Below, one piece after another: positions 5,916-14,336 of a stretch of DNA of 15,776 nt (position 1 is the first letter of the stretch; each line of letters opens with the position of its first letter). The translations under genes were made by a program, and so were the position numbers. The notes under the pieces are model-generated. The model ran no database searches. It was not told where the DNA came from and worked only from the letters and a program-made list of their open reading frames with translations. Source of the stretch: an uncultured Acetatifactor sp. (lineage in GTDB: Bacteria > Bacillota > Clostridia > Lachnospirales > Lachnospiraceae); assembly GCA_910577185.1 (NCBI GenBank), contig CAJTLR010000082.1, positions 1 to 15,776 on the forward strand, in the 5' to 3' direction.

Positions 5916-7352
5916 CTATCTTCCTTCCCTCTTCCTTTGTCTGACAGCTTTTACCAGCAGCGCCAGATCGGCCCGGTACAATGCGGCAAACAAAATGCAC
6001 AGCGCAAAGCTGCCCGACAGACCTGCCCCGGTCCCTCCGGGAAACAATAATCTCCACAGCAGGAAATAAACAATGATACCCGCCGTTGCACCCCAAAACC
6101 TCAGGGAAACTTTCATCAGCCCGCATTTTGTCAGTACTATCATATCCACCACATCCGTCACAATATATCCGGCCAGTGTGGCAATGGCGGCCCCTTCTAT
6201 TCCCAGACCGGGTATCAGAACCAGATTCAGCAGGATGTTCACAATGGCCCCGCCGGACAAAATAAACATCCCGGGCCAGGTCTTTTTTATCACAAGAAAC
6301 TGATTATTTCCCACCTGGTACAGCATCTGCAGCAGGGGCGCCAGGAACAGGTACGGCGCAATCACATATCCCGGCAGATATTCCTCCGGAAAGAGAAACC
6401 TGTAAACCGGATAACTGACGGCACATAAAAACGCCGTACACACATAGGAAGCCAGTCCAAGATATTCATATATTCTGGAATTACTCTCCACCTGGTTTTT
6501 CTCCTTCATGGTGGAAAATGCAAAAAACTGCCAGCCTCCCGCAAAAGCCGTATAAATCAGCTGACTGGCATGTCCCAGCTTGGAACCCACGGAATAAATC
6601 CCAGCTGCCCCCACCCCGGCCAGATTCGTGAGCATCACCTTGTCACTGGAATTGAAAACCCAGTAAATTAGAAAATTGGGCAGCAGCGGCACCGCAATTA
6701 CCAGCAGTTGTTTCAGAATCTCCCTGTCAAACTGATCCCGCCGGAACCACCCCCGGTTCAGAACCCCGAACGCCATTTCCATGGTCACTCCCGAAATCAC
6801 CGCTGCCAGGGGAAGTGCAATGGTATAATACCCTGCCAGCAGCATGGGAATCGTCACCGCATAGCTGATCAGCGGACTCAATGTGTTGGTGACCAGAAAA
6901 ATCTTCCTTTTGTTCTGCATACGGGTGGGTGCGGAAATTATGCTGTTGGTGGCTCCCACCAGAGTGGCCATGGCCGACAGATATACGATATAAGCATATT
7001 TTTTATCCCGGAAAAACAACTCCGCAATCCAGTTCCGGCACAGAATCATGACCGCAAACACAATCACTGATGTTGCCGCCGTAAAGCACAGTGCGGTAGA
7101 GCACACGGATTTGCGGTATTCTGTATTATCCCGTTCAAAAAACATGCGGTACATGGCGTCATACATGCCCATGACAGCCAGGGAACTGGCAAAGGAAACC
7201 ACCGTGTTTGACAGATCGCTGATTCCGTAATAGCCGGAGTCCGGCATCAGGCGGGTGACAACAGGCACCATCACAAGCGGAATGATCTTACTGATGATCC
7301 CCCCGATTCCGTAAACCAGGAAATTTTCAAGAAAAAGTTTAAACTTCGGCAT
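5916..7352 (-). CDS. wzx: Wzx-type polysaccharide flippase (MOP superfamily)
   Basis: A 478-residue, strongly hydrophobic protein with about 12-14 predicted membrane segments, as expected for Wzx/RfbX flippases that move undecaprenyl-linked repeat units across the membrane. The N-terminus (MPKFKLFLENFLVYGIGGII, then PLVMVPVVTRLMP) is characteristic. The chosen ATG at 7352 overlaps the last 14 bases of the ketoisomerase gene, so the two are probably translationally coupled; its own ribosome binding site is weak (GGGAT). The tail is basic (RQRKREGR). Together with the polymerase at 11856-13178 it marks a Wzx/Wzy-dependent pathway. Confidence 0.9.
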   Translation of the reverse strand: MPKFKLFLENFLVYGIGGIISKIIPLVMVPVVTRLMPDSGYYGISDLSNTVVSFASSLAVMGMYDAMYRMFFERDNTEYRKSVCSTALCFTAATSVIVFAVMILCRNWIAELFFRDKKYAYIVYLSAMATLVGATNSIISAPTRMQNKRKIFLVTNTLSPLISYAVTIPMLLAGYYTIALPLAAVISGVTMEMAFGVLNRGWFRRDQFDREILKQLLVIAVPLLPNFLIYWVFNSSDKVMLTNLAGVGAAGIYSVGSKLGHASQLIYTAFAGGWQFFAFSTMKEKNQVESNSRIYEYLGLASYVCTAFLCAVSYPVYRFLFPEEYLPGYVIAPYLFLAPLLQMLYQVGNNQFLVIKKTWPGMFILSGGAIVNILLNLVLIPGLGIEGAAIATLAGYIVTDVVDMIVLTKCGLMKVSLRFWGATAGIIVYFLLWRLLFPGGTGAGLSGSFALCILFAALYRADLALLVKAVRQRKREGR

Positions 7353-7758
7353 TGTCCATATCCCGCTTTGCAATCTTCAGAAATTCGTCATAACTTCGTA
7401 TGTAATCCTCTGCCTTGTACGGCTCTGACGCCACTACCATCAGCACCGCCCCCGGAGAAAAATCATACATTTCCCGCCACATTTTCGGGCCCACATACAG
7501 CCCTTCGTAAGGCGTCTCCAGGGTCACAATCTTCTTTTCCTGCCCATCGTCCAGCAACACCCTGCAGGAGCCATGTACACAAAACAGGATCTGTTCCAGT
7601 GTCAGGTGCGCATGGAGTCCCCGATGCACTCCCTCCTGGGTATCATACATATAGTAAATGCGCTTAATCTCAAAAGGGATATCCCTGCACTCTTCCAGCG
7701 CGATCAGCATTCCCCTCTCGTCACCATGCTGCTGGAACGCATACTTTATCACATGCAT
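7339..7758 (-). CDS. dTDP-6-deoxyhexose 3,4-ketoisomerase (FdtA/QdtA family)
   Basis: A 139-residue single-cupin protein of exact family length. The core motif VHRGLHAH carries R46, H49 and H51, the two histidines matching those implicated in catalysis in FdtA. GDERGMLIALE (12-22), IPFEIKRIYYMYD (27-39) and MWREMYDFSPGAVLMVVAS are also typical. The family converts dTDP-4-keto-6-deoxyglucose to the 3-keto sugar; FdtA gives the galacto form and QdtA the gluco form, and I cannot tell which this is. The start has GGAG eight bases upstream. The gene for the substrate-forming RmlA/RmlB enzymes is not in the window. It overlaps wzx by 14 bases. A frameshifted paralogue lies at 502-950, so this is the only intact copy here. 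Confidence 0.9.
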   Translation of the reverse strand: MHVIKYAFQQHGDERGMLIALEECRDIPFEIKRIYYMYDTQEGVHRGLHAHLTLEQILFCVHGSCRVLLDDGQEKKIVTLETPYEGLYVGPKMWREMYDFSPGAVLMVVASEPYKAEDYIRSYDEFLKIAKRDMDNAEV

Positions 7759-7774
7759 CTCCTTTTCTCCTTCC

Positions 7775-8677
7775 TCATCCCCTCTGCCGGGGCAGTGTGT
7801 CCACTGTCATTCTTCCCCACAGCTTTTCCTTCATTTTCTGCCTCAGCTTTCCTTTGACCAGAAGCCTTACCAGCCTGCCCTTCTTCCGGTTCAGCCGGTA
7901 TGCCGCCATCATCCTGCGCTGATAAGCATCTGCCTTTTTGTTTTCCCCAAACAGGATCCGGTCTGCCGCTTCCCAGTCCGCTCTCAGTCTCTCTTCCCAT
8001 ATCCTGCTTCCTGAGGTTGACATTCCGCTGCCGTATTCGTACAGCACCGTATAGTCCTGATAGTATCCTCCCACAAGGCCTTCAAACATCATCATTCTCC
8101 AGATATGGTCTTCCGCATAAAACACCCTGTCCGCTATCCGGGCACAGTATTCCAGCTGAAGCTCCCGGGTGCTGAGCATAACCGCCCCCAGTGATATATC
8201 ACTCAGAACAACATAATTCCATCGGCACTGATCCGCATCCTTCTTTTTATAAGGTTTCAGGTCATCCGGATGGGCCTTTACCCGGACCGGTGTAATCTTT
8301 CCATCCCTTTCCTGATAATACACCGCCTCGCTGAAAGACCAGCGCAGACCGTTTTGTTCCATAAAGTCAATCCAGTCCCGCAATGTATTGTCCCGGTAAA
8401 GCCGGTCTCCGGGGCTGATTCCCTTCACATATTTCCCGGAAGCCGCTTTCAGCCCCTCATACTTGTTTCTGACGGTTCCTCTGTTCGTCCTGTTTTCCAC
8501 CAGCCGGTAATCCTTAAACCCTGCCTTTGCAAAAAACATTCTGATCTCTTCAAAATAATTTTCCTCTGATCCGTCATCCGTGACCACAATCTGAAGCGCC
8601 ACATCCCGCTGCACCACTATGGACCGCAGTGTGGCCAGAAGCTTCTCCAGCGCCGGTCTGTATGTCACCACCACCAC
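7775..8677 (-). CDS. GT2-family glycosyltransferase
   Basis: A roughly 300-residue GT-A protein. From the first usable GTG it reads MVVVTYRP; TDDGSEEN (33-40) holds the nucleotide-binding Asp, SPGD (88-91) takes the DxD-like place, and AEDHIW (188-193) holds the likely catalytic base. The C-terminus is basic (KKGRLVRLLVKGKLRQKMKEK) and may touch the membrane. It adds one sugar to the lipid-linked repeat unit in the cytoplasm. The start is uncertain: no ATG is in frame, and YEIS is encoded just upstream, so the family's usual MKISVVVVTY-like start appears to be out of frame by one base. The previous gene stops two bases before this GTG. See the finding on this junction. Confidence 0.83.
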   Translation of the reverse strand: MVVVTYRPALEKLLATLRSIVVQRDVALQIVVTDDGSEENYFEEIRMFFAKAGFKDYRLVENRTNRGTVRNKYEGLKAASGKYVKGISPGDRLYRDNTLRDWIDFMEQNGLRWSFSEAVYYQERDGKITPVRVKAHPDDLKPYKKKDADQCRWNYVVLSDISLGAVMLSTRELQLEYCARIADRVFYAEDHIWRMMMFEGLVGGYYQDYTVLYEYGSGMSTSGSRIWEERLRADWEAADRILFGENKKADAYQRRMMAAYRLNRKKGRLVRLLVKGKLRQKMKEKLWGRMTVDTLPRQRG

Positions 8678-8679
8678 GC

Positions 8680-10182
8680 TTATTTCATATGCCGGCCCCC
8701 ATCCATTGCCTGCAGAACTTGTCTTGCCTTTCGGAACAGTTTCTTCCTGAGTTTCAGTACCCCCCCCGGGAAAAATCTGGCCGGTTCATATCGAAGCAGC
8801 ACGGTGCTGTCTTTTCTGGCCAGCATCTCATGCAAACACCTCCTGTCAATATTTTCCAGATAAAGATTCCGGAACGCCTCCGTGTCAATGGGCCGGTACC
8901 GGATTGTAAATTTCGATGTCTTCCCATCCAGCAGATCTCTCACGGCGTTGTCAAAGCATTCCTCCGTGATCACCGATGAAATCATACGCTTTCCCTTTTG
9001 TGATGCGTATGCCTCTTCCTCCAGCAGCCTGTGGGCCTCCCTGCACACATCCTCCACGGTGTCAAACAAGATTCCCAATTCCTCCATGTTGATCAGGGAA
9101 CCATCCCTGTGGTCAAAGCGCAGGGTCAGCGGAACCTTTCCCGCCTTTGCCGCATACTGGGTCATCAGGCCCCCCGCCACCGGATAGGTACTCAGGTAAA
9201 AATAACAGTGCTTCATGACCTGGAATAAATCCCTTCTCTCTGCCGTCAGATATGCCCTGTCCGGGTATTTTTCCAGAATCTCTTTCATCTTGTCCGACTC
9301 TCCCGTACCGGCGTACCAGAATATCACATCCTCATGGTTTCTGAGAATAGAATCAACCACTTCATAATACTTGTCCCCCGAACCGTTGGTCTTATATAAA
9401 GCGCCTCCCGAAAAAATGACTTTCCGGCCCTCCCCGCAGGCAAAGGGATATCCCTGAAACGCCCGCTCCTGATGTATCACTGGATAATAAGGAATCAGCG
9501 CCAGTTTTTCTCTCGGAATTCCCCGGTAATCCATGGAAATACAGGCGCCGTAATTTCGGAATTCGATACATTTGTCAATGGCGCCGGCCCCCAGCCAGAA
9601 GGCATGGTCCGTGAGATTAATCTGGTATCTGACCATAATTCCGCCGTACCGGTACATTACGGCAGTACCGGTCACGTCGTCCGGTTTCCCGTAAAAGAAA
9701 AAATGCTTCGGCCGGATCTCCCTGACAATTCCGCACAGCTGCCGTATGTTTTTCAGATGTGTCCTGCCTTCCAGGAAAACTGCCTTCCCCCCATACTGTC
9801 CCAGAATGTCCAGAATATCCGGTATTGCGTCTTTTTGTCTCTCATCCGTGATATACCAGACCTCCCTGCACCTGCACAATGCCAGCAGATATATCTGTGC
9901 CAGCCCCCGGTCATTGAGCCCGAAACCATCATAAAAAATCAGTCTCTCCTCCGCCATGTGTCCCGCACAAAGTTCCCGGTCCGGCCCCAGCCCCGGCAGA
10001 CTGGCAATCTGCCGGATATATCCCTCCAGATCCTCATCCCTGTAGCGTATATTTGTCTGGTACAAAAGATTCGCACAGTTAGATATCAGGCTCAGGGCAT
10101 TCTCCGTTCTGTTCCCATGCAATTCTCCGGCTATGGCTGCCTTCAGCCCGGCGGCTGCCTTTTCCACTTCCCGAATGGTCAT
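8680..10182 (-). CDS. Predicted GT-B-type glycosyltransferase
   Basis: About 500 residues. ATG 10182 has GGAGGA immediately upstream; a TTG 24 bases earlier has no site. The N-terminal 60 residues look helical and are unassigned. RLIFYDGFGLNDRGLAQIYLLAL then begins what looks like the first Rossmann domain, and residues near 270-360 (KVIFSGGALYKTNGSGDKYY, DVIFWYAGTGESDKM, FYLSTYPVAGGLMTQYAAKAGKVPL) look like the nucleotide-sugar half of a GT-B enzyme. It lacks the clear E-x7-E motif of GT4. The C-terminus is a basic helix (VLKLRKKLFRKARQVLQ) just after a run of eight G (8760-8767). The gene ends ATGAAATAA, two bases before the next glycosyltransferase. A transferase role is inferred from fold-like segments and context. 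Confidence 0.7.
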   Translation of the reverse strand: MTIREVEKAAAGLKAAIAGELHGNRTENALSLISNCANLLYQTNIRYRDEDLEGYIRQIASLPGLGPDRELCAGHMAEERLIFYDGFGLNDRGLAQIYLLALCRCREVWYITDERQKDAIPDILDILGQYGGKAVFLEGRTHLKNIRQLCGIVREIRPKHFFFYGKPDDVTGTAVMYRYGGIMVRYQINLTDHAFWLGAGAIDKCIEFRNYGACISMDYRGIPREKLALIPYYPVIHQERAFQGYPFACGEGRKVIFSGGALYKTNGSGDKYYEVVDSILRNHEDVIFWYAGTGESDKMKEILEKYPDRAYLTAERRDLFQVMKHCYFYLSTYPVAGGLMTQYAAKAGKVPLTLRFDHRDGSLINMEELGILFDTVEDVCREAHRLLEEEAYASQKGKRMISSVITEECFDNAVRDLLDGKTSKFTIRYRPIDTEAFRNLYLENIDRRCLHEMLARKDSTVLLRYEPARFFPGGVLKLRKKLFRKARQVLQAMDGGRHMK

Positions 10183-10239
10183 TCTCCTCCATATCCTCCG
10201 ATACAATTCACGATTTCTTCGGCATCCAGTCCTTCTTTG

Positions 10240-10839
10240 TCACATCAGCTTACGGATAACCTCTGCCGGTATGCCCGCGGCAACACTGTCCACCGGTATG
10301 TCATGCGTTACCACCGCATTCGCCCCTATGATGCAATTATCCCCAATCGAAACTCCCGGCATTACGCACACGTTTCGCCCAATCCACACATTTTTTCCTA
10401 TTTTGATATTTCCCTTCCGGAATAATTGCCTTTCATTGGGTGGTATTTCTATTTCTTCCATGGAAATACTTCCATGAAAGTTATCGCCAACAAACACATT
10501 CGGCCCAAAAAGCACTCCATCGCCAATCTCAATCTGTTTTGCACAAGATATATAACACCTGTCCGTTATGGTCACATGATTTCCAATCACCAGTTCAGGC
10601 TTGCTGTCAAACATGTTCCCTTTATAACCGTCAAACGCATGCAGCTGGAGATTTTTCCCGGCAATAAAATGATCCCCTATAGAGATATACACTGCCCCGA
10701 TCACAGAAAATCCGCTGCCCACATGTGAGTTCACCCCTATTTTTTTTAATGTTTTAGCATACAGCAGCCATCTCACGCGATTGAACGCTTTTGGCGGAAA
10801 TTCCATCATTCCCGTCACCACCCTGAAATACCATTTCAA
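10240..10839 (-). CDS. Left-handed beta-helix acyltransferase (WcaF/XAT-like)
   Basis: A 199-residue hexapeptide-repeat protein. Repeats run from about residue 40 to 180 (VIGNHVTITDRCYISCAKQIEIGDGVLFGPNVFVGDN as short units, IKIGKNVWIGRNVCVM, VSIGDNCIIGANAVV). H122 in GDNFHG is the probable catalytic base, and the ending SVAAGIPAEVI is typical. It most likely puts an acetyl group on a hydroxyl of the polysaccharide precursor, distinct from the PglD-like enzyme at 5159-5818. The start is a TTG at 10839, the best in-frame choice: a run of six G (10846-10851) lies six bases upstream. A later ATG pair (residues 11-12) is the alternative. It is AT-richer than the genes on its left. Confidence 0.85.
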   Translation of the reverse strand: MKWYFRVVTGMMEFPPKAFNRVRWLLYAKTLKKIGVNSHVGSGFSVIGAVYISIGDHFIAGKNLQLHAFDGYKGNMFDSKPELVIGNHVTITDRCYISCAKQIEIGDGVLFGPNVFVGDNFHGSISMEEIEIPPNERQLFRKGNIKIGKNVWIGRNVCVMPGVSIGDNCIIGANAVVTHDIPVDSVAAGIPAEVIRKLM

Positions 10840-10872
10840 ACAAATCCCCCCTTACATTTGCGTTTTTACTCT

Positions 10873-11742
10873 TCATATTACTTCATCTGCCTTCCCCAAA
10901 TGATTTCCATAATAATCTGCAATTGCCTTGTAATATGCCCTCCACTCTTTCCTTCCCTTCTGCATTAGCTGAAACATTCTGATAATACGTGTCAGCAGGG
11001 CATAAGGAAATGCTGTACCCCGAAAATAGCCTCTGAACTTTTTAATACATGCAAACCGGTTTCTTGACACATAATAAAGGCTGAATGCAGACTCATTTCC
11101 ACCGGATGCCTTCCCTACTTTGTGCCAGAGCTTTGCTTCCGGAACATATTGAATCTCGATACCGGCCTGATTCAGCCGGACGGAATAGTCTATATCCTCA
11201 CAATACATAAAATAATTCTCATCCATTTTCCCTACACGTTCCAATATATTTTTGTGAATCAGCATACAGCAGCCAGTAGCAAAACTGCATTTTTGTTTTT
11301 TCGTCAGCACCAGATGAGAAACATTTCCCGTCCATTTATTGATACTACCGCCCCCATACCATAAGATACCGGGATCAGAAAAGAAATACATTGCGGGAAC
11401 ACTTACGATATTCTCACCTGCTTCCGAAAGCAAATACCGGATCATGTCTTTATGGATGACAGTATCGTTGTTGAGCAAAAGAATATACTCATATCCTTTT
11501 TCCAAAGCATAATCAATGCCTAAATTGTTTCCTCCTGCAAACCCCAGATTGTTTTTTGATCCGATAACTTTTATCTTCGGATATTCCTTTTCCAGTTTTT
11601 CCGCCTCATATCCCTCCGATGCATTATCCACCACTATGATCTGTGTTTTTACTTGTTGCTTCAGAACGCTTTCTATTGCTTCCCTTGTATCTTCTATACC
11701 GTTATAATTAACTATGATGACAGCGACTTTGAATAAATCCAT
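10873..11742 (-). CDS. GT2-family glycosyltransferase (rhamnosyltransferase-like)
   Basis: A 289-residue GT-A enzyme resembling WbbL/RfbF-type transferases. VAVIIVNYNG (6-15), VVDNAS (37-42), LGFAGGNNLG (66-75), LLLNNDT (88-94, the DxD-like site) and FMYCEDIDYSVR (178-189, catalytic base region) are all in order. ATG 11742 is favoured by AGAGGG eight bases upstream; a longer frame from a GTG at 11778 has no such support. The acceptor is the growing undecaprenyl-linked oligosaccharide. The exact sugar cannot be told; the rhamnosyl label is by resemblance only. Confidence 0.86.
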   Translation of the reverse strand: MDLFKVAVIIVNYNGIEDTREAIESVLKQQVKTQIIVVDNASEGYEAEKLEKEYPKIKVIGSKNNLGFAGGNNLGIDYALEKGYEYILLLNNDTVIHKDMIRYLLSEAGENIVSVPAMYFFSDPGILWYGGGSINKWTGNVSHLVLTKKQKCSFATGCCMLIHKNILERVGKMDENYFMYCEDIDYSVRLNQAGIEIQYVPEAKLWHKVGKASGGNESAFSLYYVSRNRFACIKKFRGYFRGTAFPYALLTRIIRMFQLMQKGRKEWRAYYKAIADYYGNHLGKADEVI

Positions 11743-11855
11743 ATTCGTAACCCTCTTGTCCCATGTCCATGCATTCACTTATCATTGGTTTCAAATCAGC
11801 AGCTTTATAAATGCAGTCATTGGGTTTTTCATGAGAATTAAGCTCCCAAATGACT
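11743..11855 (-). other. 113-bp gap between polymerase and GT2 genes
   Basis: No terminator or clear promoter is seen. One minus-strand frame stays open across the whole gap and overlaps the start of the GT2 gene, stopping at 11708; it reads like protein (KVIWELNSHEKPND, then YKAADLKPMI), but an open frame of this length in AT-rich DNA is not unusual. It is the widest gap in this part of the operon and may hold a gene remnant. Confidence 0.3.
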
Positions 11856-13178
11856 TTATTCTGATTTATGTTTACCTGATAGGAATATCCAGATTCTGTA
11901 CAATGCGGAAGAACCCACCAGCAGCAGACAATTGATGTAAAATGTCCTCAGGCCGTTTGAACTTGCCATGAAATGAAACAACGGCCCTGCCACACTCATT
12001 GCCAAATATTTTTTCTCGAAGTTTCCGTTTTTTCCTTCCAGGTACTGGTCAAATACTTCCTCCCTATATGCCAGCCATCTTCCCTGAACCAGGGCTGCCA
12101 CGGCCACACCCACATATCCGAAATTAAGATACGGCTCACAATAGCTGCCGCCCCTGAGTCCATAATGGTCCTGCATCCCCAGCAATGTGGCGGTGGAAAA
12201 ATATCCCCAGCCCCATGTACGCTTAAAGTCCGAAAGAAAAGAAGGGATAAAAGACATCAGGCCTGCCAGATATGTTTTTCCCAGTAAATAAGAGTCAAAT
12301 TTACTGTCATATCCATATAAAATATAGGCCCCATCCCTCAAATCACTGAATGTATTGCCGTACACAAATTCCTGAAACATGGAAAAAATATTTGTACTGC
12401 CCTGACTTCTGAATAAGCTGATTGCCAGCCCTGCCAGCAAAATCACCAGTATTCCCAGCACAATCTTTATCGTACTGTTTATCCGGCTCTTCCCGTGTCT
12501 GTATATCATCACCAGGACCATGGGATAAGCCACAGCCATAAGCAGATCACTCCTATTTCCGGAGAATAAACATGTGACAGAACCGGCCAGCAGATATACC
12601 AGATTTTTTCGATTTTTCACCCTGCAGAACAACAGACCGTAATAAATCGTAAGTGTAGGAATCATACTGGAAAATAAAATATACAGAACATTGGCTATCC
12701 TGCTGTCCTTATAAAAATCTCTCCTGCCGTTAAGAAGAGGCAATGTGCCATTATATATAAAAACAACAACATACCATCCTGCAATTGCAGTACAAAATAT
12801 AAAACCGATGACCCTCACATCGATACTTTTGCTGATAACCCTGACCACTACAGACTTTGACGGAGTCCGTCTGAACTCTGAAATCATCAGAACCACATAA
12901 AAAATGATTATCCCGCTGAGGTTTATGACTGCATTTTTGTTCAAAAAATTATAAAACGGGGCTGCACTGTCCCTTCCAAAAGCCAGCCATGCCTTGTCTT
13001 CATACATAAACGGCAGTATGCAGACCATAAATATTCCCGTGAAAATCCCTATATTGTAAAGTGAAAATATATACTTTTTATGGTAAACTTTCATGCAGAT
13101 ATATATGGAGAACAATAAAATCACCGTTCCCCCAAGTATCATTACTTTCAAGTCTGCCGCACCGTTCCAAAAATTCAT
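11856..13178 (-). CDS. wzy: Wzy-like oligosaccharide repeat-unit polymerase
   Basis: About 440 residues with some 10-12 membrane segments and a larger extracellular loop, the usual form of Wzy O-antigen/capsule polymerases. SGNRSDLLMAVAYPM and, near the C-terminal end, RGGSYCEPYLNFGYVGVAVAAL fit the conserved GGS..xExYxNFGxxG region of this group. It would join lipid-linked repeat units on the outer face of the membrane, after Wzx. Two in-frame ATGs occur; GAAGGG abuts the first (13184), so the second (13178) has workable spacing and is chosen. The gene is AT-richer than its neighbours, as is common for serotype-specific polymerases. Confidence 0.85.
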   Translation of the reverse strand: MNFWNGAADLKVMILGGTVILLFSIYICMKVYHKKYIFSLYNIGIFTGIFMVCILPFMYEDKAWLAFGRDSAAPFYNFLNKNAVINLSGIIIFYVVLMISEFRRTPSKSVVVRVISKSIDVRVIGFIFCTAIAGWYVVVFIYNGTLPLLNGRRDFYKDSRIANVLYILFSSMIPTLTIYYGLLFCRVKNRKNLVYLLAGSVTCLFSGNRSDLLMAVAYPMVLVMIYRHGKSRINSTIKIVLGILVILLAGLAISLFRSQGSTNIFSMFQEFVYGNTFSDLRDGAYILYGYDSKFDSYLLGKTYLAGLMSFIPSFLSDFKRTWGWGYFSTATLLGMQDHYGLRGGSYCEPYLNFGYVGVAVAALVQGRWLAYREEVFDQYLEGKNGNFEKKYLAMSVAGPLFHFMASSNGLRTFYINCLLLVGSSALYRIWIFLSGKHKSE

Positions 13179-13243
13179 TTTCATCCCTTCAGCATTTCAA
13201 ATCATTTTCATGGCAGTCTGACAACTGCCTGTCTTTCTGTTTT

Positions 13244-14278
13244 CTATTTCCCAAATCTTTCCAGAATCTCCAGCAGTCTCCGGGCAGACATGTCCCAGGA
13301 AAATCTTTCCAGTAATTTCTGTCCTTTCTCCTTCCCCGGAAAAACAATGGAATCCATGTTTTCGCAGGGAATGTCCGGATCTATGTATGCCACCGCATCC
13401 CCGTATATCTCCCTCATACAGCTTCTGTCCGAAACTGCCGCATCCGCACCGCAGGACAGTGCCTCCATGGGAGGAATTCCAAAGCCTTCGTAAAAGGTAG
13501 GAAACAAGAATGCCTTGCAGCGTGACATCAGGGCTTTTGCCTCGCCATCACTTAAATAGCCGGCAAAAACAAAGTTTTCCACACCTTCTGTACCTTCCGC
13601 ATCACCGAACACTTTCCTGTTTACATTGCCGGACACAACAAAATATTTCTCCGGGTTAAGCTTTGCAGTCTCTGCTATCCACTTCACGTTTTTGTTTGGC
13701 GCCATGCTGGACATGGCAAAATAAAAATTCTGATTTTTCAGAAAAGGAAACTTTTTAAAAACCCCTTCGTCAGCCTCAATGCGCGACTCATGCTCCCAGC
13801 TGTTATAAATTACATTCAATGGCATCCGGGGCCGAAAATATTTCCTGATTTCTGATTTTGAAAATTCCGACACCGTGAGAACTGTCTTTGCCCTCCGGAA
13901 AACATTTACCAGATTCAGCACTGCCCATATCTTATATTTCCGGCTGTAAAACTGCGGCATAACCCGGGGCTGTATATCATGGATGCATGTGATGTCCGGT
14001 TTTAGCAGCGGCGCCGTATTGCATAGGTTTATGAGTGTATATCCGCCTCTTGCAGCATACCATGGCAGTTCCAGCTGCTCCCACAGACTTCCCTTGTGCC
14101 TTCCCACCATAACCACGTCGATATTTTCCAGTTCAGGTACCTCCATTGCGCCCGACGATACAGCCAGGCACGCCCTCCCTTTTCCAATCATCCGGTCCAG
14201 CCGGCCCACCAGTTCCCCTGCAAAGCGTTCCACCCCGGTTACTTTATGTTCCAGATATTTTCCGTTAATCAGATACAT
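13244..14278 (-). CDS. GT4-family glycosyltransferase (mannosyltransferase-like)
   Basis: A 344-residue GT-B enzyme. The start at ATG 14278 follows GGGGAGG by five bases and gives the usual MYLINGKYLEHKVTGVERFA opening, in which TGVERFA is typical of WbaZ-like mannosyltransferases. CIHDIQPRVMP and TVLTVSEFSKSEI mark the end of the acceptor domain; FAMSSMAPNKNVKW begins the donor domain; PTFYEGFGIPPMEALSCGA holds the GT4 E-x7-E motif. It adds a sugar in the cytoplasm to the lipid-linked oligosaccharide. The specific sugar is not determinable from sequence. Confidence 0.87.
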   Translation of the reverse strand: MYLINGKYLEHKVTGVERFAGELVGRLDRMIGKGRACLAVSSGAMEVPELENIDVVMVGRHKGSLWEQLELPWYAARGGYTLINLCNTAPLLKPDITCIHDIQPRVMPQFYSRKYKIWAVLNLVNVFRRAKTVLTVSEFSKSEIRKYFRPRMPLNVIYNSWEHESRIEADEGVFKKFPFLKNQNFYFAMSSMAPNKNVKWIAETAKLNPEKYFVVSGNVNRKVFGDAEGTEGVENFVFAGYLSDGEAKALMSRCKAFLFPTFYEGFGIPPMEALSCGADAAVSDRSCMREIYGDAVAYIDPDIPCENMDSIVFPGKEKGQKLLERFSWDMSARRLLEILERFGK

Positions 14279-14336
14279 TTCGGCCTCCCCACGATACAAG
14301 GCAACTACGGTATGTTTATTTCTGTCCGGTTACGGC

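Noticed and set aside
8760..8767. Run of eight G (coding strand) as proof of phase variation
   Set aside because: At this composition about one run of eight C/G is expected by chance in the window, and the gene is in frame across it. It is kept only as part of the junction finding.
9472..10425. A 317-codon plus-strand open frame
   Set aside because: It lies opposite the GT-B-like gene and part of the acyltransferase gene, has no ribosome binding site and no recognisable domain.
10740..10747. Run of eight A (coding strand) in the acyltransferase gene as a slippage site
   Set aside because: The frame is intact on both sides, and A/T runs of this size are common in AT-rich genes.
13212..13229. 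Six-base inverted repeat GGCAGT...ACTGCC between polymerase and GT4 genes as a terminator
   Set aside because: Short stem without a following U run; not convincing as a terminator.
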